Source of the DNA: Neofamilia massiliensis
GTDB lineage: Bacteria; Bacillota; Clostridia; Tissierellales; Peptoniphilaceae
Direction of reading: 5' to 3'
Assembly (NCBI RefSeq): GCF_001299475.1
Contig: NZ_CYUJ01000003.1
Span: 1-64,000 of the forward strand
DNA: 64,000 nt
The translations under genes were made by a program, and so were the position numbers. Shown here one piece after another: positions 11,237-21,350 of the stretch (position 1 is the stretch's first letter; each line of letters starts with the position of its first letter). The notes beneath the pieces were generated by a model. The model was not told where the DNA came from. It made no database searches and saw only the letters and a program-made list of their open reading frames with translations.

Positions 11237-11339
11237 AATCTTCCTCCATTCATAAGTTAAATACAATATATAAATATTAGCATAATAGCTATCTATTTAC
11301 AATATTAAATGCTATTTCCCTAAATTTTAAGGTTGTTTT

Positions 11340-11804
11340 TTACATCATTAATCTAGATGCCAAAGAGTTATTAGATTTTTGCATAAATAAACTGTTAGTA
11401 ATATCATCAATAATAGACCTAACATCTTCAATGTTTTCTATAAATTCTTCAATTTTAATTCTAGAAAAAAAATTTATATCTTTATTAAAAATATCTTGGT
11501 CTATAAATTCATCATTTATATCTAAAAAACCATTTGATCTATCATAATTAGTGACTTGTTCCAACTCTGATTCAAATAAGTCGATAAACCTTTCGCTGAA
11601 TTCTAATTTTTTAAATAGATAATCAGCAATTCTACTATCAAGAGCCTTGCCTCTGTAAGAATTATTAGTTAGAAATAAATCTAGCTCATCTAAATTATCC
11701 TTAAGAAGATTTGTAATTGAGTCTAGTTCTCTAGAAAGTTCTAGGCCTATTTCTATTATACTTTGTAGCTGTAAGTCCTCTATAGCCAAGTCTTTATAAA
11801 ACAT
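11340..11804 (-). CDS. Hypothetical protein downstream of addA
   Basis: A protein of about 154 residues from the ATG at 11804, which has AGGTGAT nine bases upstream. A longer frame begins inside addA. I do not recognise the family. It is acidic and soluble-looking, rich in Leu, Ile, Asp and Glu, with predicted long helices and no membrane segment or signal peptide. The start lies 10 bases after the addA stop, so it is probably co-transcribed with addBA. A link to recombinational repair is only suggested by position. Confidence 0.65.
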   Translation of the reverse strand: MFYKDLAIEDLQLQSIIEIGLELSRELDSITNLLKDNLDELDLFLTNNSYRGKALDSRIADYLFKKLEFSERFIDLFESELEQVTNYDRSNGFLDINDEFIDQDIFNKDINFFSRIKIEEFIENIEDVRSIIDDITNSLFMQKSNNSLASRLMM

Positions 11805-11814
11805 AATAATTTTA

Positions 11815-14800
11815 TCACCTGTTACATAAATCTTTGTATTTACAATAGTCATTACAAGTCTGACAATAATTGTACTTGTCTATACTATCATTGTCTCTTA
11901 TAAATCTCAAGAAGTAGTTTAAATCTTTTTTCAATTTTTCTATTTCCTCTTTAACTAATGTAATTTCAACTAATTCATTAGCTTCTAAAAATAATAAATA
12001 AGATCCCTTTATTGGTTTGGAAAAAATTTCTTCAGCTGCTAATGAATAAATTAAAATTTGATCTTTATAAGTCTTTGCCAAATCAAAAGTTTTTCCGTAT
12101 CTATTAGTTTTAAAGTCTACAATTATTATTCCATTTTCTGAAAGAATTAACTGGTCTATAGCTCCTTGGATAAATCCACTTTCTAAATTTAAAATAAAAG
12201 GAAACTCAAAATACTTCTCTCCTTTGATTATATTGTTTTTATAAGACCTAAGGTTTTTTCCCAACCTTTTAATAATTCTAAGATCATTATCTACACTATA
12301 ATCTTTTAGTTTTAAAGCAATTAGATCATTAATATCTGTATAGATTTCAATTTCTTCTATTATAGAGTGAACTAGGCTGCCATACTCTGTAGGTGATAGT
12401 GGGAACTCATCTTTAAATTTCAATTCATCTTCATAATTATAGAAATCTTCTTCTGAGTCAGTAGAAATTTTGATTTCATCTTGAAGGCCTAGCTTGTATT
12501 TATAGTAGTATTCTCTTGGACATCTTTTATAGACCATATAGGCTGAAATACTACTTGTAGTTTTTATTTTTTCTTTTGGCCTAAGTTTACTATCTCTTAG
12601 TTCACTTTCATCAGTAGATATTTTTCTGATTTCTTTTTTTCCTAAAATCTGTTTTGGCATATCTTTTATTATTTTATAATCATAATCTTCTAATGATTCA
12701 AGTAAGGCTAAAAAACTATTGTCATCAGCTGATCTTAGATTTTCTTTAGTTGATATAAATATAAAATCTTCCTTGGCTCTGGTTACACATACATATAAAA
12801 GTCTATCCCTTTCTTCGAGGTCTTCTAAGAAGTTTTTATCTTGGACCAAGGAGAAGGCTTGACTATCTTTTGATGTCCTTATTCCGTAACCATATTTATC
12901 GTTTAAAATTATAGAGTTCTTTTCTTTTGCTGGACTATTTTGGCTATCATAAAAAATTACACTTTTAAATTCAAGACCTTTGGATCCATGAATAGTCATT
13001 AAATTAACTGCGCCTTTAGTAGATAAAACTAGGGCTTCATTTAGATCGCCTTTTTCTTCTAACAAGAGAAAGTCTAAAAATTCATTTATAGAAGAAGAGT
13101 TGTTTTCTTCAAATATAAGGATCATTTCCTCAAACTTTTTTACATTTTCAATTTCTTGTTTTGTAGAAGATGTTATAGTTAAAAATTCATAGTAGTTACA
13201 GTTGTTAATAAAAGTTTTAAAAATTTCATATATAGAAACATTATTTTTAATAGATAAAATATTTTCTAAAACGCCCCTAGCAAATATTAAATCTCCATCA
13301 TCTCCTGAATAATTAAAGAGGTTATATTTTAGGCTCTTGTCAGAAGCTTTGGCTAACTTAAAAAGACTATTATCGTCTATTATAAAAAAATTACTTCTTA
13401 AAAGACCATAAAGGCTTTCTGAGTCTTCTGGATTATTTAAGAACTTAAAAAATAAAATTATATCTAAAATCTCTCTCTTATTATAAAAGTTTCTGGACTT
13501 TGGATTTATATAAGGAATATTATAGGCTGAAAGATAGTATTCAAGTTCAGCCAGTTTTGTAGACGACCTAAACAAGACACCTATCTCAGATAAGTCTCGT
13601 CCTTGGTTTTGTAAATCTAAAATTTTTCTAGCTACAATTTCTCCTTCTTCTAGCTGGTCTCCTTCTTCAGCTACAATGTTTACATACTCAATTTTTTTAT
13701 TGTACAAGTCATCTTTAGCCCAAGGAATTTTTGCTTCTAAGTTTGTATAGTCTTTCGCCATTAGTCTTGTAAATAAGTCATTAGCATAATTAACTAAGGT
13801 ATGAGAAGACCTATAATTTTCTTTTAATTCTATGATTTTTCCACCAGTTTTTTCTATGTCTTCCCTAACTTCTTTAAAGACATTTAAATCAGAACCTCTA
13901 AAGCCATAAATAGATTGCTTAGGGTCCCCTACTACAAATAGATTTTTTCTGTCTAAAAGATTTTTATCTGTGGAAATTTTATAGAAGATCTTTTTTTGAT
14001 AGGAGTTTGTATCTTGAAACTCATCTATCATAATGTGACTATATTTATTTTTTATCTCGTCTAAAATTTTTTTATCATCTAAAAGGACATTTGTATAATA
14101 TAAAAGATCTGAAAATTCTACTAGTCCCTTGATCTTCTTCCCTTCCATATAAATCCTATCAAGATCTTTAAGCATAGAATTTATTAGTTCATAATAAACT
14201 AAGTCATCTTTTTCGTAAGATAAAATTATAAGCTTTAAGTCCTTTTGAAGAAAGTCTACATCAGATTTTTTAGAAAGATTATCAAGGCCTTTTTTTAGTT
14301 CATAAAGGCCTGCCTTGATTATTTCTTGGTCTTCAGTTTTTAAATCGTCAAGAAGGCCATTTTTAATATCTTTGACTATTTTATCTCTGCCGTTAATTAT
14401 CTTTTCTTCTCTTAAACTCTCTACTGTTTCTGCTACTTTAAAGAGAAAAATATCTAAGTTAAAATCTTCTAAATTATAAAGTGGATTTTTTTCTAATAGC
14501 TCATCAAAGTCGTAGCCCTTAGCTTTTATTTTTTTATAAATGTCTCTAAGTTCGTATAAGAAAAAATCTTTTTTGGCATAGTTTTTTTCAACTAAATACT
14601 TGGTCAAAGTCTGGTCACTTTGTAAATATTTATCAAAGACTTCTTCCAATGCCTTATTTAAAATAAGATTGGCCTCTGCCTCTTCAATAATTTTATAATC
14701 AGAGGGCAGACCTAGTTTAAAGGAATTTTCACTAATGATTTTTTGGCAAAAGCTGTCTATAGTAGAAATATTTAAAAATCCTATGTTTTTATATAGACCT

Positions 14801-15057
14801 TGAAATCTAGGATCTTCACTTTCTAATATATTAATCTCCTTAGAAATTCTGTCGACCATTTCCTTAGTTGCCTTCTTGGTAAAGGTTATGGCTAAAATTT
14901 TTTCCATGGCCTGGCTAGGTTCTAAGGGAGATTTTTTTATTATATTTATAAACCTATGAGTTAAAATTGCTGTTTTTCCTGTTCCAGCTCCAGCTACAAC
15001 ACAAACATTTTCGTCTATGGTGTTTATAGCAAGCTCTTGGTCTTTATTAAATTTCAT
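11815..15057 (-). CDS. addA: ATP-dependent helicase/nuclease subunit A
   Basis: A 1080-residue UvrD-like helicase fused to a RecB-type nuclease, the main motor of AddAB, which processes double-strand ends for RecA. Walker A AGAGTGKT is at residues 22-29. FDEFQDT-like IDEFQDTNSYQK (motif II), VGDPKQSIYGFRGSD (motif III) and VTRAKE near motif VI follow. The C-terminal nuclease has GAIDQLI and VDFKTNR. Four cysteines, one in KRCPREYYY and three in CQTCNDYC and the following segment, look like a Cas4/AddB-type iron-sulfur staple. It starts 10 bases inside the end of addB. Confidence 0.93.
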   Translation of the reverse strand: MKFNKDQELAINTIDENVCVVAGAGTGKTAILTHRFINIIKKSPLEPSQAMEKILAITFTKKATKEMVDRISKEINILESEDPRFQGLYKNIGFLNISTIDSFCQKIISENSFKLGLPSDYKIIEEAEANLILNKALEEVFDKYLQSDQTLTKYLVEKNYAKKDFFLYELRDIYKKIKAKGYDFDELLEKNPLYNLEDFNLDIFLFKVAETVESLREEKIINGRDKIVKDIKNGLLDDLKTEDQEIIKAGLYELKKGLDNLSKKSDVDFLQKDLKLIILSYEKDDLVYYELINSMLKDLDRIYMEGKKIKGLVEFSDLLYYTNVLLDDKKILDEIKNKYSHIMIDEFQDTNSYQKKIFYKISTDKNLLDRKNLFVVGDPKQSIYGFRGSDLNVFKEVREDIEKTGGKIIELKENYRSSHTLVNYANDLFTRLMAKDYTNLEAKIPWAKDDLYNKKIEYVNIVAEEGDQLEEGEIVARKILDLQNQGRDLSEIGVLFRSSTKLAELEYYLSAYNIPYINPKSRNFYNKREILDIILFFKFLNNPEDSESLYGLLRSNFFIIDDNSLFKLAKASDKSLKYNLFNYSGDDGDLIFARGVLENILSIKNNVSIYEIFKTFINNCNYYEFLTITSSTKQEIENVKKFEEMILIFEENNSSSINEFLDFLLLEEKGDLNEALVLSTKGAVNLMTIHGSKGLEFKSVIFYDSQNSPAKEKNSIILNDKYGYGIRTSKDSQAFSLVQDKNFLEDLEERDRLLYVCVTRAKEDFIFISTKENLRSADDNSFLALLESLEDYDYKIIKDMPKQILGKKEIRKISTDESELRDSKLRPKEKIKTTSSISAYMVYKRCPREYYYKYKLGLQDEIKISTDSEEDFYNYEDELKFKDEFPLSPTEYGSLVHSIIEEIEIYTDINDLIALKLKDYSVDNDLRIIKRLGKNLRSYKNNIIKGEKYFEFPFILNLESGFIQGAIDQLILSENGIIIVDFKTNRYGKTFDLAKTYKDQILIYSLAAEEIFSKPIKGSYLLFLEANELVEITLVKEEIEKLKKDLNYFLRFIRDNDSIDKYNYCQTCNDYCKYKDLCNR

Positions 15058-17860
15058 TAATTCCTAGGTCCTCTTTTCTGCATATTAGTCCATAAGGACA
15101 CACTTGGCATGTTCTATCATCAATAGGCTTTAGCATAAAGTCTCCTTCTTGAATCTTCGAATCAATTTCTTCAACTAAAGTTTTTAGCTGAGAAAAATAT
15201 TCTTCTATCTCTGTATCTTCCTCGCCTTTTTTTAGATATTCTTTTTTAAATAGAAAGTTTGCCAGTCTTTCGTTTTCTATTGATCCATAACTTATGCCAG
15301 CAAGTTTTTCTTGGCCAAGGATAAGGCCGTAAAGAGAAAGCTGGATGTTTTTAAATTCTGCAAAGGAGTTTTTTGTCGGTATAGCCCGAGACTTGTAGTC
15401 GTAAATTATATATGATCCATCATCTCCTAGGTCAACTCTGTCAACTTTGCCGTAAATATTAATCTTGTCATAGGTGTTTTTTATATTTTTTTCAAAATAT
15501 CTGGCCCAAAAATCTTTTAAAAAAGCTTTTTGGTTGGCTAGGTCTTTTTTTATATAGGCGAAAAGATAATTTTTATAAATTTCTTTTTGATAGTCTTGAA
15601 GCTTAAATTGAGAATCCATTTTAGCATCAATGTCATCAATTATTCTAACTAGCCTTTCTTCCATTTCTTCATCTGATAAAAATTTATAGTCATCTTCCTT
15701 AAAAAATTCTTCTAAAACCTTGTGATAGATATTTCCCTTATCTATAAAAAAACTGTCTTTGTAATCTAGGTCTAGGCTTTCATATTTTAATATATAGGCC
15801 ATATAGTATTTAAATGGACAGTCATTGTAGTAACCTAACATTTTTGGCGAATACTCTGACCTGTGAAAGTACAAATCTTTCTCTTTAATAGCTTCAACAA
15901 ATCCATTAAGACTTGGACTAAAATCTTTTCTCTCTTCATAAAGATCTGTAAGCCTATTTATATTTAAAGCCTGACTCTTTGATAAGTGATTAAAGTCATC
16001 GTCTTCATGGCCTAGAAAATTTATTGGAAAGTCCTTACTTGCATAATCGCTTAAATAGTCAGCATTAATTCTCTTTAGAGTATCATTTAACAAGACAGAC
16101 CTTGAGTCTTTTGCATCCATATCTGAAAAAATATAGGAAAAAATTAAATTTTCTGCAAATGAAACAGTTTGAGAGTATAAAAGTATGCTATTATCGTAGG
16201 CTTCATAATAGTCTTCAACTTTAAAGTTTAACTTCTTATGAAAGTTTTTAAACTTGTCGCTATACAAGTAGCCTTTAGTAGATATTTTTGGATAATCGTA
16301 GTTTAAACCACAAATAATTTTATAGGGAGTATTTATACCTATAGAATTTACCGCCTTTAGAACTTGGAGGCCTTGGGTTTTATTAGAAGCATAGTAATTT
16401 TCGTCTTCTAAATAATTTATTAATAGATCTAAAGTATCGTCAATGTTAAGGTTTAATATGTTTTTAAAGTTTTCAACTTTGAATAAAATTTTTCCCAAAG
16501 CATCTACGGCCTGTAAATAATCTGATAAAATTTTTTCATCTTGGTTTTTTATAAAATTCTTTAAGATTTCGCCTTTAAAGTTTTCCTCACAAAAATTATT
16601 TTTTAAATAATCAATAGGTTCATTCTTAAAAACATTAAGCTCTTTCTTAAGTCCTTCTAAAAATTTTTTAAGGTCTAAATCAATGTTTTTATACTTGTAA
16701 TACAAGCCCTTGTAGTCAAATTCTCTTAAGGCTCCTACAAATTCATTTTTATTTATATTTTTGTCAGTATAATTATTGAAGTTTAAATTGTCATCGTAAA
16801 AACAAGAAATAAGTTTTTTCTTTTCATCATTTTTAACAAAATATAAAAAATTTAAAATAGAAGAAATTAAAGGCAAGGACCTTAGCTTTTCTTCGTTCAT
16901 AATATTTAGATCTAGCTTTTCTTCCTTGCCAAGGGTTTTTAAAATATTTTCATAGTCATTTGGAATTATTAGAGAAATTTGGTCTAAGGGTATATCAGCT
17001 AGGTTTTTGTTAATGTAATTTATAACCTGCTTAATTTCTTCAAGCTTATTAGCTGCTGGCAAAACTATAGTCTCTATGTCAAAAGTTTTTTCTTGGTCTG
17101 AAAATATATCTAGACCAAGGTTAACATTAGAAGCCTCAAAGGTCTCGTCAATTACAAAAGATAGGGCTTCAAGGTCCTTCCTTGTCTTTATTACTTTCCT
17201 ATTAGGTCTTTTGGTATAAAAAGGAAACTGGACAGTGATTTGATTTCCCATTTCCATTAAGCTTTTAATTAGTTTAAGCTCCTGCCTTCTAAATTCAATA
17301 AAACCGTTTATGACAATGTCGTAGTCTTTAATTTTTTGGCTATTCTTTAGATTTTTTATCCCGTCAAAATATAGGCCTATATCATCTTCTAATGAATTTT
17401 TCTTTAAAAAATCTTCGTAGGTCTTGTATATATTTGCTAGATTTTTTAAATCTAAGTCTTCGTATACTTGAGATTTATAAGTTTCGCTGTCTATTTCATG
17501 AGACTTTAAATCTAAAAGATAATTAAAAATTTCTTTGGCTGTGCCTAGAGATGACGAATAAGTATAAGATTCATCTTCTAAAATCTTTTTTATTATCCAT
17601 GCCCCCTCTTCTCTTGATATATATTTTTTCTTAGGGGCTTTAAAATCACTTACTAGGTCATCAAAGGTTAGGATGTTCTTAATAGAAACTCCACCTACTG
17701 CTTCTGCAAGGGCTTTTCTCATATGGTCCAGTTGAGAATAGTTGGCTAAGATAAAAATTGTCTTCAACCTATCCCTAGCAGCTAGATTTTTAAAATCATT
17801 AATATTGTCCCTATTAAAGTCATAACCTATTTCTCTTATAATTAACTTATTCATATTCAT
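15047..17860 (-). CDS. addB: AddB-type helicase-like/nuclease subunit
   Basis: A 937-residue partner of AddA. The N-terminal half is a diverged inactivated helicase. The C-terminal half is a PD-(D/E)XK nuclease with KVDRVDLG and YDYKSRA as catalytic segments. Iron-sulfur ligands appear as a lone Cys in NDCPFKYY and three in CQVCPYGLIC. It is shorter than B. subtilis AddB (about 1160), as is usual in this group. The ATG at 17860 overlaps the glucokinase stop; a second ATG two codons later is equally possible. Overlap with addA on the other side indicates coupled translation. Confidence 0.88.
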   Translation of the reverse strand: MNMNKLIIREIGYDFNRDNINDFKNLAARDRLKTIFILANYSQLDHMRKALAEAVGGVSIKNILTFDDLVSDFKAPKKKYISREEGAWIIKKILEDESYTYSSSLGTAKEIFNYLLDLKSHEIDSETYKSQVYEDLDLKNLANIYKTYEDFLKKNSLEDDIGLYFDGIKNLKNSQKIKDYDIVINGFIEFRRQELKLIKSLMEMGNQITVQFPFYTKRPNRKVIKTRKDLEALSFVIDETFEASNVNLGLDIFSDQEKTFDIETIVLPAANKLEEIKQVINYINKNLADIPLDQISLIIPNDYENILKTLGKEEKLDLNIMNEEKLRSLPLISSILNFLYFVKNDEKKKLISCFYDDNLNFNNYTDKNINKNEFVGALREFDYKGLYYKYKNIDLDLKKFLEGLKKELNVFKNEPIDYLKNNFCEENFKGEILKNFIKNQDEKILSDYLQAVDALGKILFKVENFKNILNLNIDDTLDLLINYLEDENYYASNKTQGLQVLKAVNSIGINTPYKIICGLNYDYPKISTKGYLYSDKFKNFHKKLNFKVEDYYEAYDNSILLYSQTVSFAENLIFSYIFSDMDAKDSRSVLLNDTLKRINADYLSDYASKDFPINFLGHEDDDFNHLSKSQALNINRLTDLYEERKDFSPSLNGFVEAIKEKDLYFHRSEYSPKMLGYYNDCPFKYYMAYILKYESLDLDYKDSFFIDKGNIYHKVLEEFFKEDDYKFLSDEEMEERLVRIIDDIDAKMDSQFKLQDYQKEIYKNYLFAYIKKDLANQKAFLKDFWARYFEKNIKNTYDKINIYGKVDRVDLGDDGSYIIYDYKSRAIPTKNSFAEFKNIQLSLYGLILGQEKLAGISYGSIENERLANFLFKKEYLKKGEEDTEIEEYFSQLKTLVEEIDSKIQEGDFMLKPIDDRTCQVCPYGLICRKEDLGINEI

Positions 17861-18740
17861 TTAAAATTAAAGATGCAGCTCCAATAATTCCTGCGTTATT
17901 TAAAAACTTTGCTTTTACTATAGGCATTTGATCAAAGGAATTTATTTTTTCTTGGTAGGCTCTTAAATAATCATCCCACCAAATATGTGAGGAATTAATA
18001 ACTCCTCCACCAACTATAAAAACTTCTGGATCGAAAAAATTTTTAAAAGAAACAGTTGCTGTAGCCAAGTCGTCGACAAATTTTTCTACAGTCATCTTTG
18101 CATAAGGATCGCTTTTAAAGGATTCCATAATTTCAAAACCAGATTTTCTTTGACCTGAAAACTCAAAATATGTTTCTTCTAAACCAGTTCCGCCAACATA
18201 TCTTTCTGTACAGCCTCTTTGACCACAAGCACAAAGTCTACCATTGGGATAGAGAATTGTGTGACCAAGTTCTGACGCCCTATACCTTGCTCCTCTAATA
18301 ATGTGGTCTTTGTAGAAAATAAAACCTCCAAGACCTGTCCCTAAAGTTATAGCCAAGGCAGAATCATATCCCTTCCCTGCTCCAAGCCACATTTCACAAA
18401 GGCCTGCACAGTTGGCATCATTGTCTATTTTAAATTTTAAATTTGGATGGATGGCTTCTAATTCTTTTTTTATATTCATGCCAATCCAGCCTTCAACATT
18501 GCCACCAATTGTAAGAACCTTGCCTTCTTTATAGTCAATTGTTCCAGGTGAGCCTACTCCTACTCCTTCAATTGGCAAATCCGTTTTTAGATCATTTATT
18601 AAATCAGCTATGGCTCTTATAACTTCTTTGTTTACTTTAGAAGTTTTAGTTGAAAGACTTTTAATGATTTTTCCATTTTCATCAACTAAGCCGCCTTTTA
18701 CTCCAGTGCCTCCCAGATCAATACCTATTGCATATTTCAT
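17847..18740 (-). CDS. glcK: ROK-family glucokinase
   Basis: A sugar kinase of about 297 residues phosphorylating glucose or a related hexose with ATP. GIDLGGTGVKGG at the N-terminus is the phosphate-binding loop. The ROK zinc motif CACGQRGCTERY is in the middle, and DNDANCAG contains the catalytic Asp. The ATG at 18740 is preferred over a GTG three codons earlier because AGGTGA is correctly spaced to it. It begins 1 base past the nucleoside kinase stop and overlaps addB, so it belongs to the same long reverse-strand transcript. Confidence 0.9.
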   Translation of the reverse strand: MKYAIGIDLGGTGVKGGLVDENGKIIKSLSTKTSKVNKEVIRAIADLINDLKTDLPIEGVGVGSPGTIDYKEGKVLTIGGNVEGWIGMNIKKELEAIHPNLKFKIDNDANCAGLCEMWLGAGKGYDSALAITLGTGLGGFIFYKDHIIRGARYRASELGHTILYPNGRLCACGQRGCTERYVGGTGLEETYFEFSGQRKSGFEIMESFKSDPYAKMTVEKFVDDLATATVSFKNFFDPEVFIVGGGVINSSHIWWDDYLRAYQEKINSFDQMPIVKAKFLNNAGIIGAASLILNEYE

Positions 18741-18741
18741 C

Positions 18742-20370
18742 TTAATCACCTATAAATTCTCTTAAAAGAGACTCACTGCTAACTAATTTATCATCATCTA
18801 TTGATACAACATATTTTAAAGTTTCCAAAACGTTCCTAGCTTCGCTATAATATTCAGAGTCTTCTTCAATTGTCTCTAGCATTGGAACGATATGTTTTTT
18901 TAATACTGCTGACTCATAAGGTAGAGACGAGCTTATTAAAGCATCTGCCTTTTCTTGGAATGGAAAAATATATTTTTCTTCAGCCTTGCCAATATTGTCC
19001 CACATTTTAAAGGTTTCTTCTATACTGTAACCTCTAAAGTTGTGGTCTCTAACACTTCTACGAATTAGTCTTCCATCAGTTGTTGAAACTCTATTATGGG
19101 AGTCTAAGTTAACTTGGTTCAAAGCGGAAATATAAACCTTGTACTTATTTTTTTCTGGAATTAATTTTGATATTAGAGGATTAAGGGCGTGAATCCCTTC
19201 AATCATAATAATTGTATGGCCATCAGGAACAATTTCTTCATCCTTGTACATGCCCAGGCCAGTTAGGAAATCAAATTCTCTTTTATAAATTTTTTCTTGG
19301 TTTAAAAGCCTGTACATATCCTTATTAAAAAGATCGAGATCAACTGCATAAGGTGACTCAAAGTCAAATTCTCCATTTTTATCTAAGGGAGTTTTTTCCC
19401 TATCGACAAAGTAGTCGTCCATAGAAATCATTATTGTTGAATAGCCAAGAGCTTCTAAATAAATTTTTAGCTTGCCAGTAAAAGTAGTTTTGCCAGATGA
19501 AGTAGGTCCAGAAATCAACACCATTTTTATGTCCTTGTCGTTGTGTATTTTACTTGCAATATCCATTATTTTTTTTGTGAAAATTGCATCTGAGATTTGC
19601 ATTATCTTTTTTGCTTGGCCAGATAAAATCTTTTCATTTATATCTGCAAGTTTATTTAGCCCTAAAAGTTTATAATGGTCAGTTGAATCTTGGAAGACTT
19701 TTGCAAGTTTTGGCATCTCCTTGTAGTTAGAAGCATCGAAATTGTTTTTAATATTAGGAGAAATTAGTAGTAGTCCAGGATAATAGTTCATTAACTTGTA
19801 GCTAGAAATATAGCCAGTTGTTGGAGCTAAAATTGAATAATTAATGTCTATTAATTCTTGACACTGACAAATTCCAACATCAATGTCTTCTTCAATTGTA
19901 GATAAAAGTCTTATTATCTCTGGATTTTTGTCTTTAAAAATTTCAATAGCTTCATTTTTAGAAACAGTGTAAGTCTTAATTTCATAGTTAGCTGCAATAA
20001 TGTCATCCATTTCTTTTTTTATTTTTTCAATTTCTTCTATTCTAAGTCCTTGTCTATTTGCAAAGTCAATATAAAGACCTGCCCCTATATAGTGATTTAG
20101 GTCTGCCTCTATTTGAGGATACAGACGATTTAAAGCCATAGCAAAAACTAAACTCAAAGTTTTTGTATAGGTTCTATTTCCCCATTTGTAAGAAATATCT
20201 AAAAATTCAACTTCCTTGTCTTTTTCTATCTTTTCTCGCAAGTCTACAATTTTATTTCCAACTTTGCAAATAGGATAGTCTTTGTAATTGTCTATCTTAT
20301 TTTTGGCATAGTCAAAATAGCTTATATCAGCAGTTTTAATATCTTCAGCAAAAATTTTAATTTTCTTCAT
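18742..20370 (-). CDS. Uridine kinase-like nucleoside kinase
   Basis: A 542-residue protein with a uridine kinase/phosphoribulokinase domain in its C-terminal half. The P-loop GPTSSGKTT is near residue 290, followed by ISMDDYFVDR and IMIEGIHALNP. The N-terminal ~200 residues resemble the TGS/second additional domain of threonyl-tRNA synthetase (HYIGAGLYIDFAN), the arrangement found in the Clostridial nucleoside kinase family. Its substrate is uncertain. It overlaps the pseudouridine synthase upstream by 14 bases and directly precedes glucokinase. Confidence 0.87.
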   Translation of the reverse strand: MKKIKIFAEDIKTADISYFDYAKNKIDNYKDYPICKVGNKIVDLREKIEKDKEVEFLDISYKWGNRTYTKTLSLVFAMALNRLYPQIEADLNHYIGAGLYIDFANRQGLRIEEIEKIKKEMDDIIAANYEIKTYTVSKNEAIEIFKDKNPEIIRLLSTIEEDIDVGICQCQELIDINYSILAPTTGYISSYKLMNYYPGLLLISPNIKNNFDASNYKEMPKLAKVFQDSTDHYKLLGLNKLADINEKILSGQAKKIMQISDAIFTKKIMDIASKIHNDKDIKMVLISGPTSSGKTTFTGKLKIYLEALGYSTIMISMDDYFVDREKTPLDKNGEFDFESPYAVDLDLFNKDMYRLLNQEKIYKREFDFLTGLGMYKDEEIVPDGHTIIMIEGIHALNPLISKLIPEKNKYKVYISALNQVNLDSHNRVSTTDGRLIRRSVRDHNFRGYSIEETFKMWDNIGKAEEKYIFPFQEKADALISSSLPYESAVLKKHIVPMLETIEEDSEYYSEARNVLETLKYVVSIDDDKLVSSESLLREFIGD

Positions 20371-21340
20371 CTATTTCTCCTTTAATAATTCTATTTAAAA
20401 TCTCAGTGTTTTCTATTTCTATAATCTTTCCATTTAAGTAGGAAAAGTCACCTTCAAAACCATTGAAAACTAACTTATAACAATGAAGTAGTTGGTTTTT
20501 AAGTCCATACTTGTCTTTGAAATACTTGTTGATTCTAGCTAATCCATACTTTCTATCTCCAACTAATGGCATTTTTAAATAAGCTAGATGGGCCCTAATT
20601 TGATGTGTTCTACCAGTTATTAAATCTATTTCTAGAAGACTATATCTCTCTCCTGTCTTTAAGGACTTGTAACCAGTTACAACCTCTTTACTATTTTCAG
20701 TTTTATTTTTAGATATTCTAACTTGGTTGTCCTTGTCTGCTAGTTTTTCAAAGTAAGCTTTTTCGATCTTTTCTCCATCAACTTTTCCGACTACAATAGT
20801 TTTATAAAATTTATCTAAGCTATTTTCCCTTTGAACCCTATTTAATTCTTGTAAGGCGGCGTAGGTTTTAGCTCCAATAATTAAGCCAGATGTATTTCTA
20901 TCTAGTCTATTTGCTAGAGCTGGACTAAAGGTAGAAGATCTTTTAGGCTGGTAGTCTCCTTTTTTTATTAAATAAGAAGTCATTCCATCAACTAAATTGT
21001 CTTCTCTATAATTCTTTTTAGCGGCGTGAGAAAGAAGTCCTGCTTCCTTGTTCATAACTATAATATTTTCATCTTCATAGACTACATTTATTTTTACATT
21101 TGATTTAGGAATCTTTTCTTTGGTCTTAAATTTTTCTATAGTTTCATCAGAAAAGTATATTTTTATTAGGTCATTCTCTTTTAAAATATATTTTTCATTT
21201 ACCTTTTTATCGTTAACTACTATATTCTTTTTTCTAAGTTGCTTGTACAAAAAAGACAGTGAGGCATTTCCTAAAAGTTTTCTAAGATACCTGTCTATCC
21301 TCTGACCTTTTTGGTCTTCATTAATTATTATTTCTTTCAT
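20357..21340 (-). CDS. RluA/RluD-family ribosomal large subunit pseudouridine synthase
   Basis: A 327-residue enzyme converting uridines in rRNA to pseudouridine. An N-terminal S4-like RNA-binding domain (about 1-75) precedes the catalytic domain. The catalytic Asp lies in NRLDRNTSGL, and the family motif GRTHQIRAHLAYLKMPLVGD follows. The exact target uridine cannot be assigned from sequence. An ATG start lies behind AAAGGATGGAAA. It overlaps the nucleoside kinase gene. Confidence 0.9.
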   Translation of the reverse strand: MKEIIINEDQKGQRIDRYLRKLLGNASLSFLYKQLRKKNIVVNDKKVNEKYILKENDLIKIYFSDETIEKFKTKEKIPKSNVKINVVYEDENIIVMNKEAGLLSHAAKKNYREDNLVDGMTSYLIKKGDYQPKRSSTFSPALANRLDRNTSGLIIGAKTYAALQELNRVQRENSLDKFYKTIVVGKVDGEKIEKAYFEKLADKDNQVRISKNKTENSKEVVTGYKSLKTGERYSLLEIDLITGRTHQIRAHLAYLKMPLVGDRKYGLARINKYFKDKYGLKNQLLHCYKLVFNGFEGDFSYLNGKIIEIENTEILNRIIKGEIDEEN

Positions 21341-21350
21341 TTTCCATCCT

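Noticed and set aside
20873-20920. Catalytic-site loss in the pseudouridine synthase (NRLD instead of HRLD)
   Set aside because: The catalytic Asp is present and I recall Asn at this position in other RluA-family members, so it is not a sign of inactivation.
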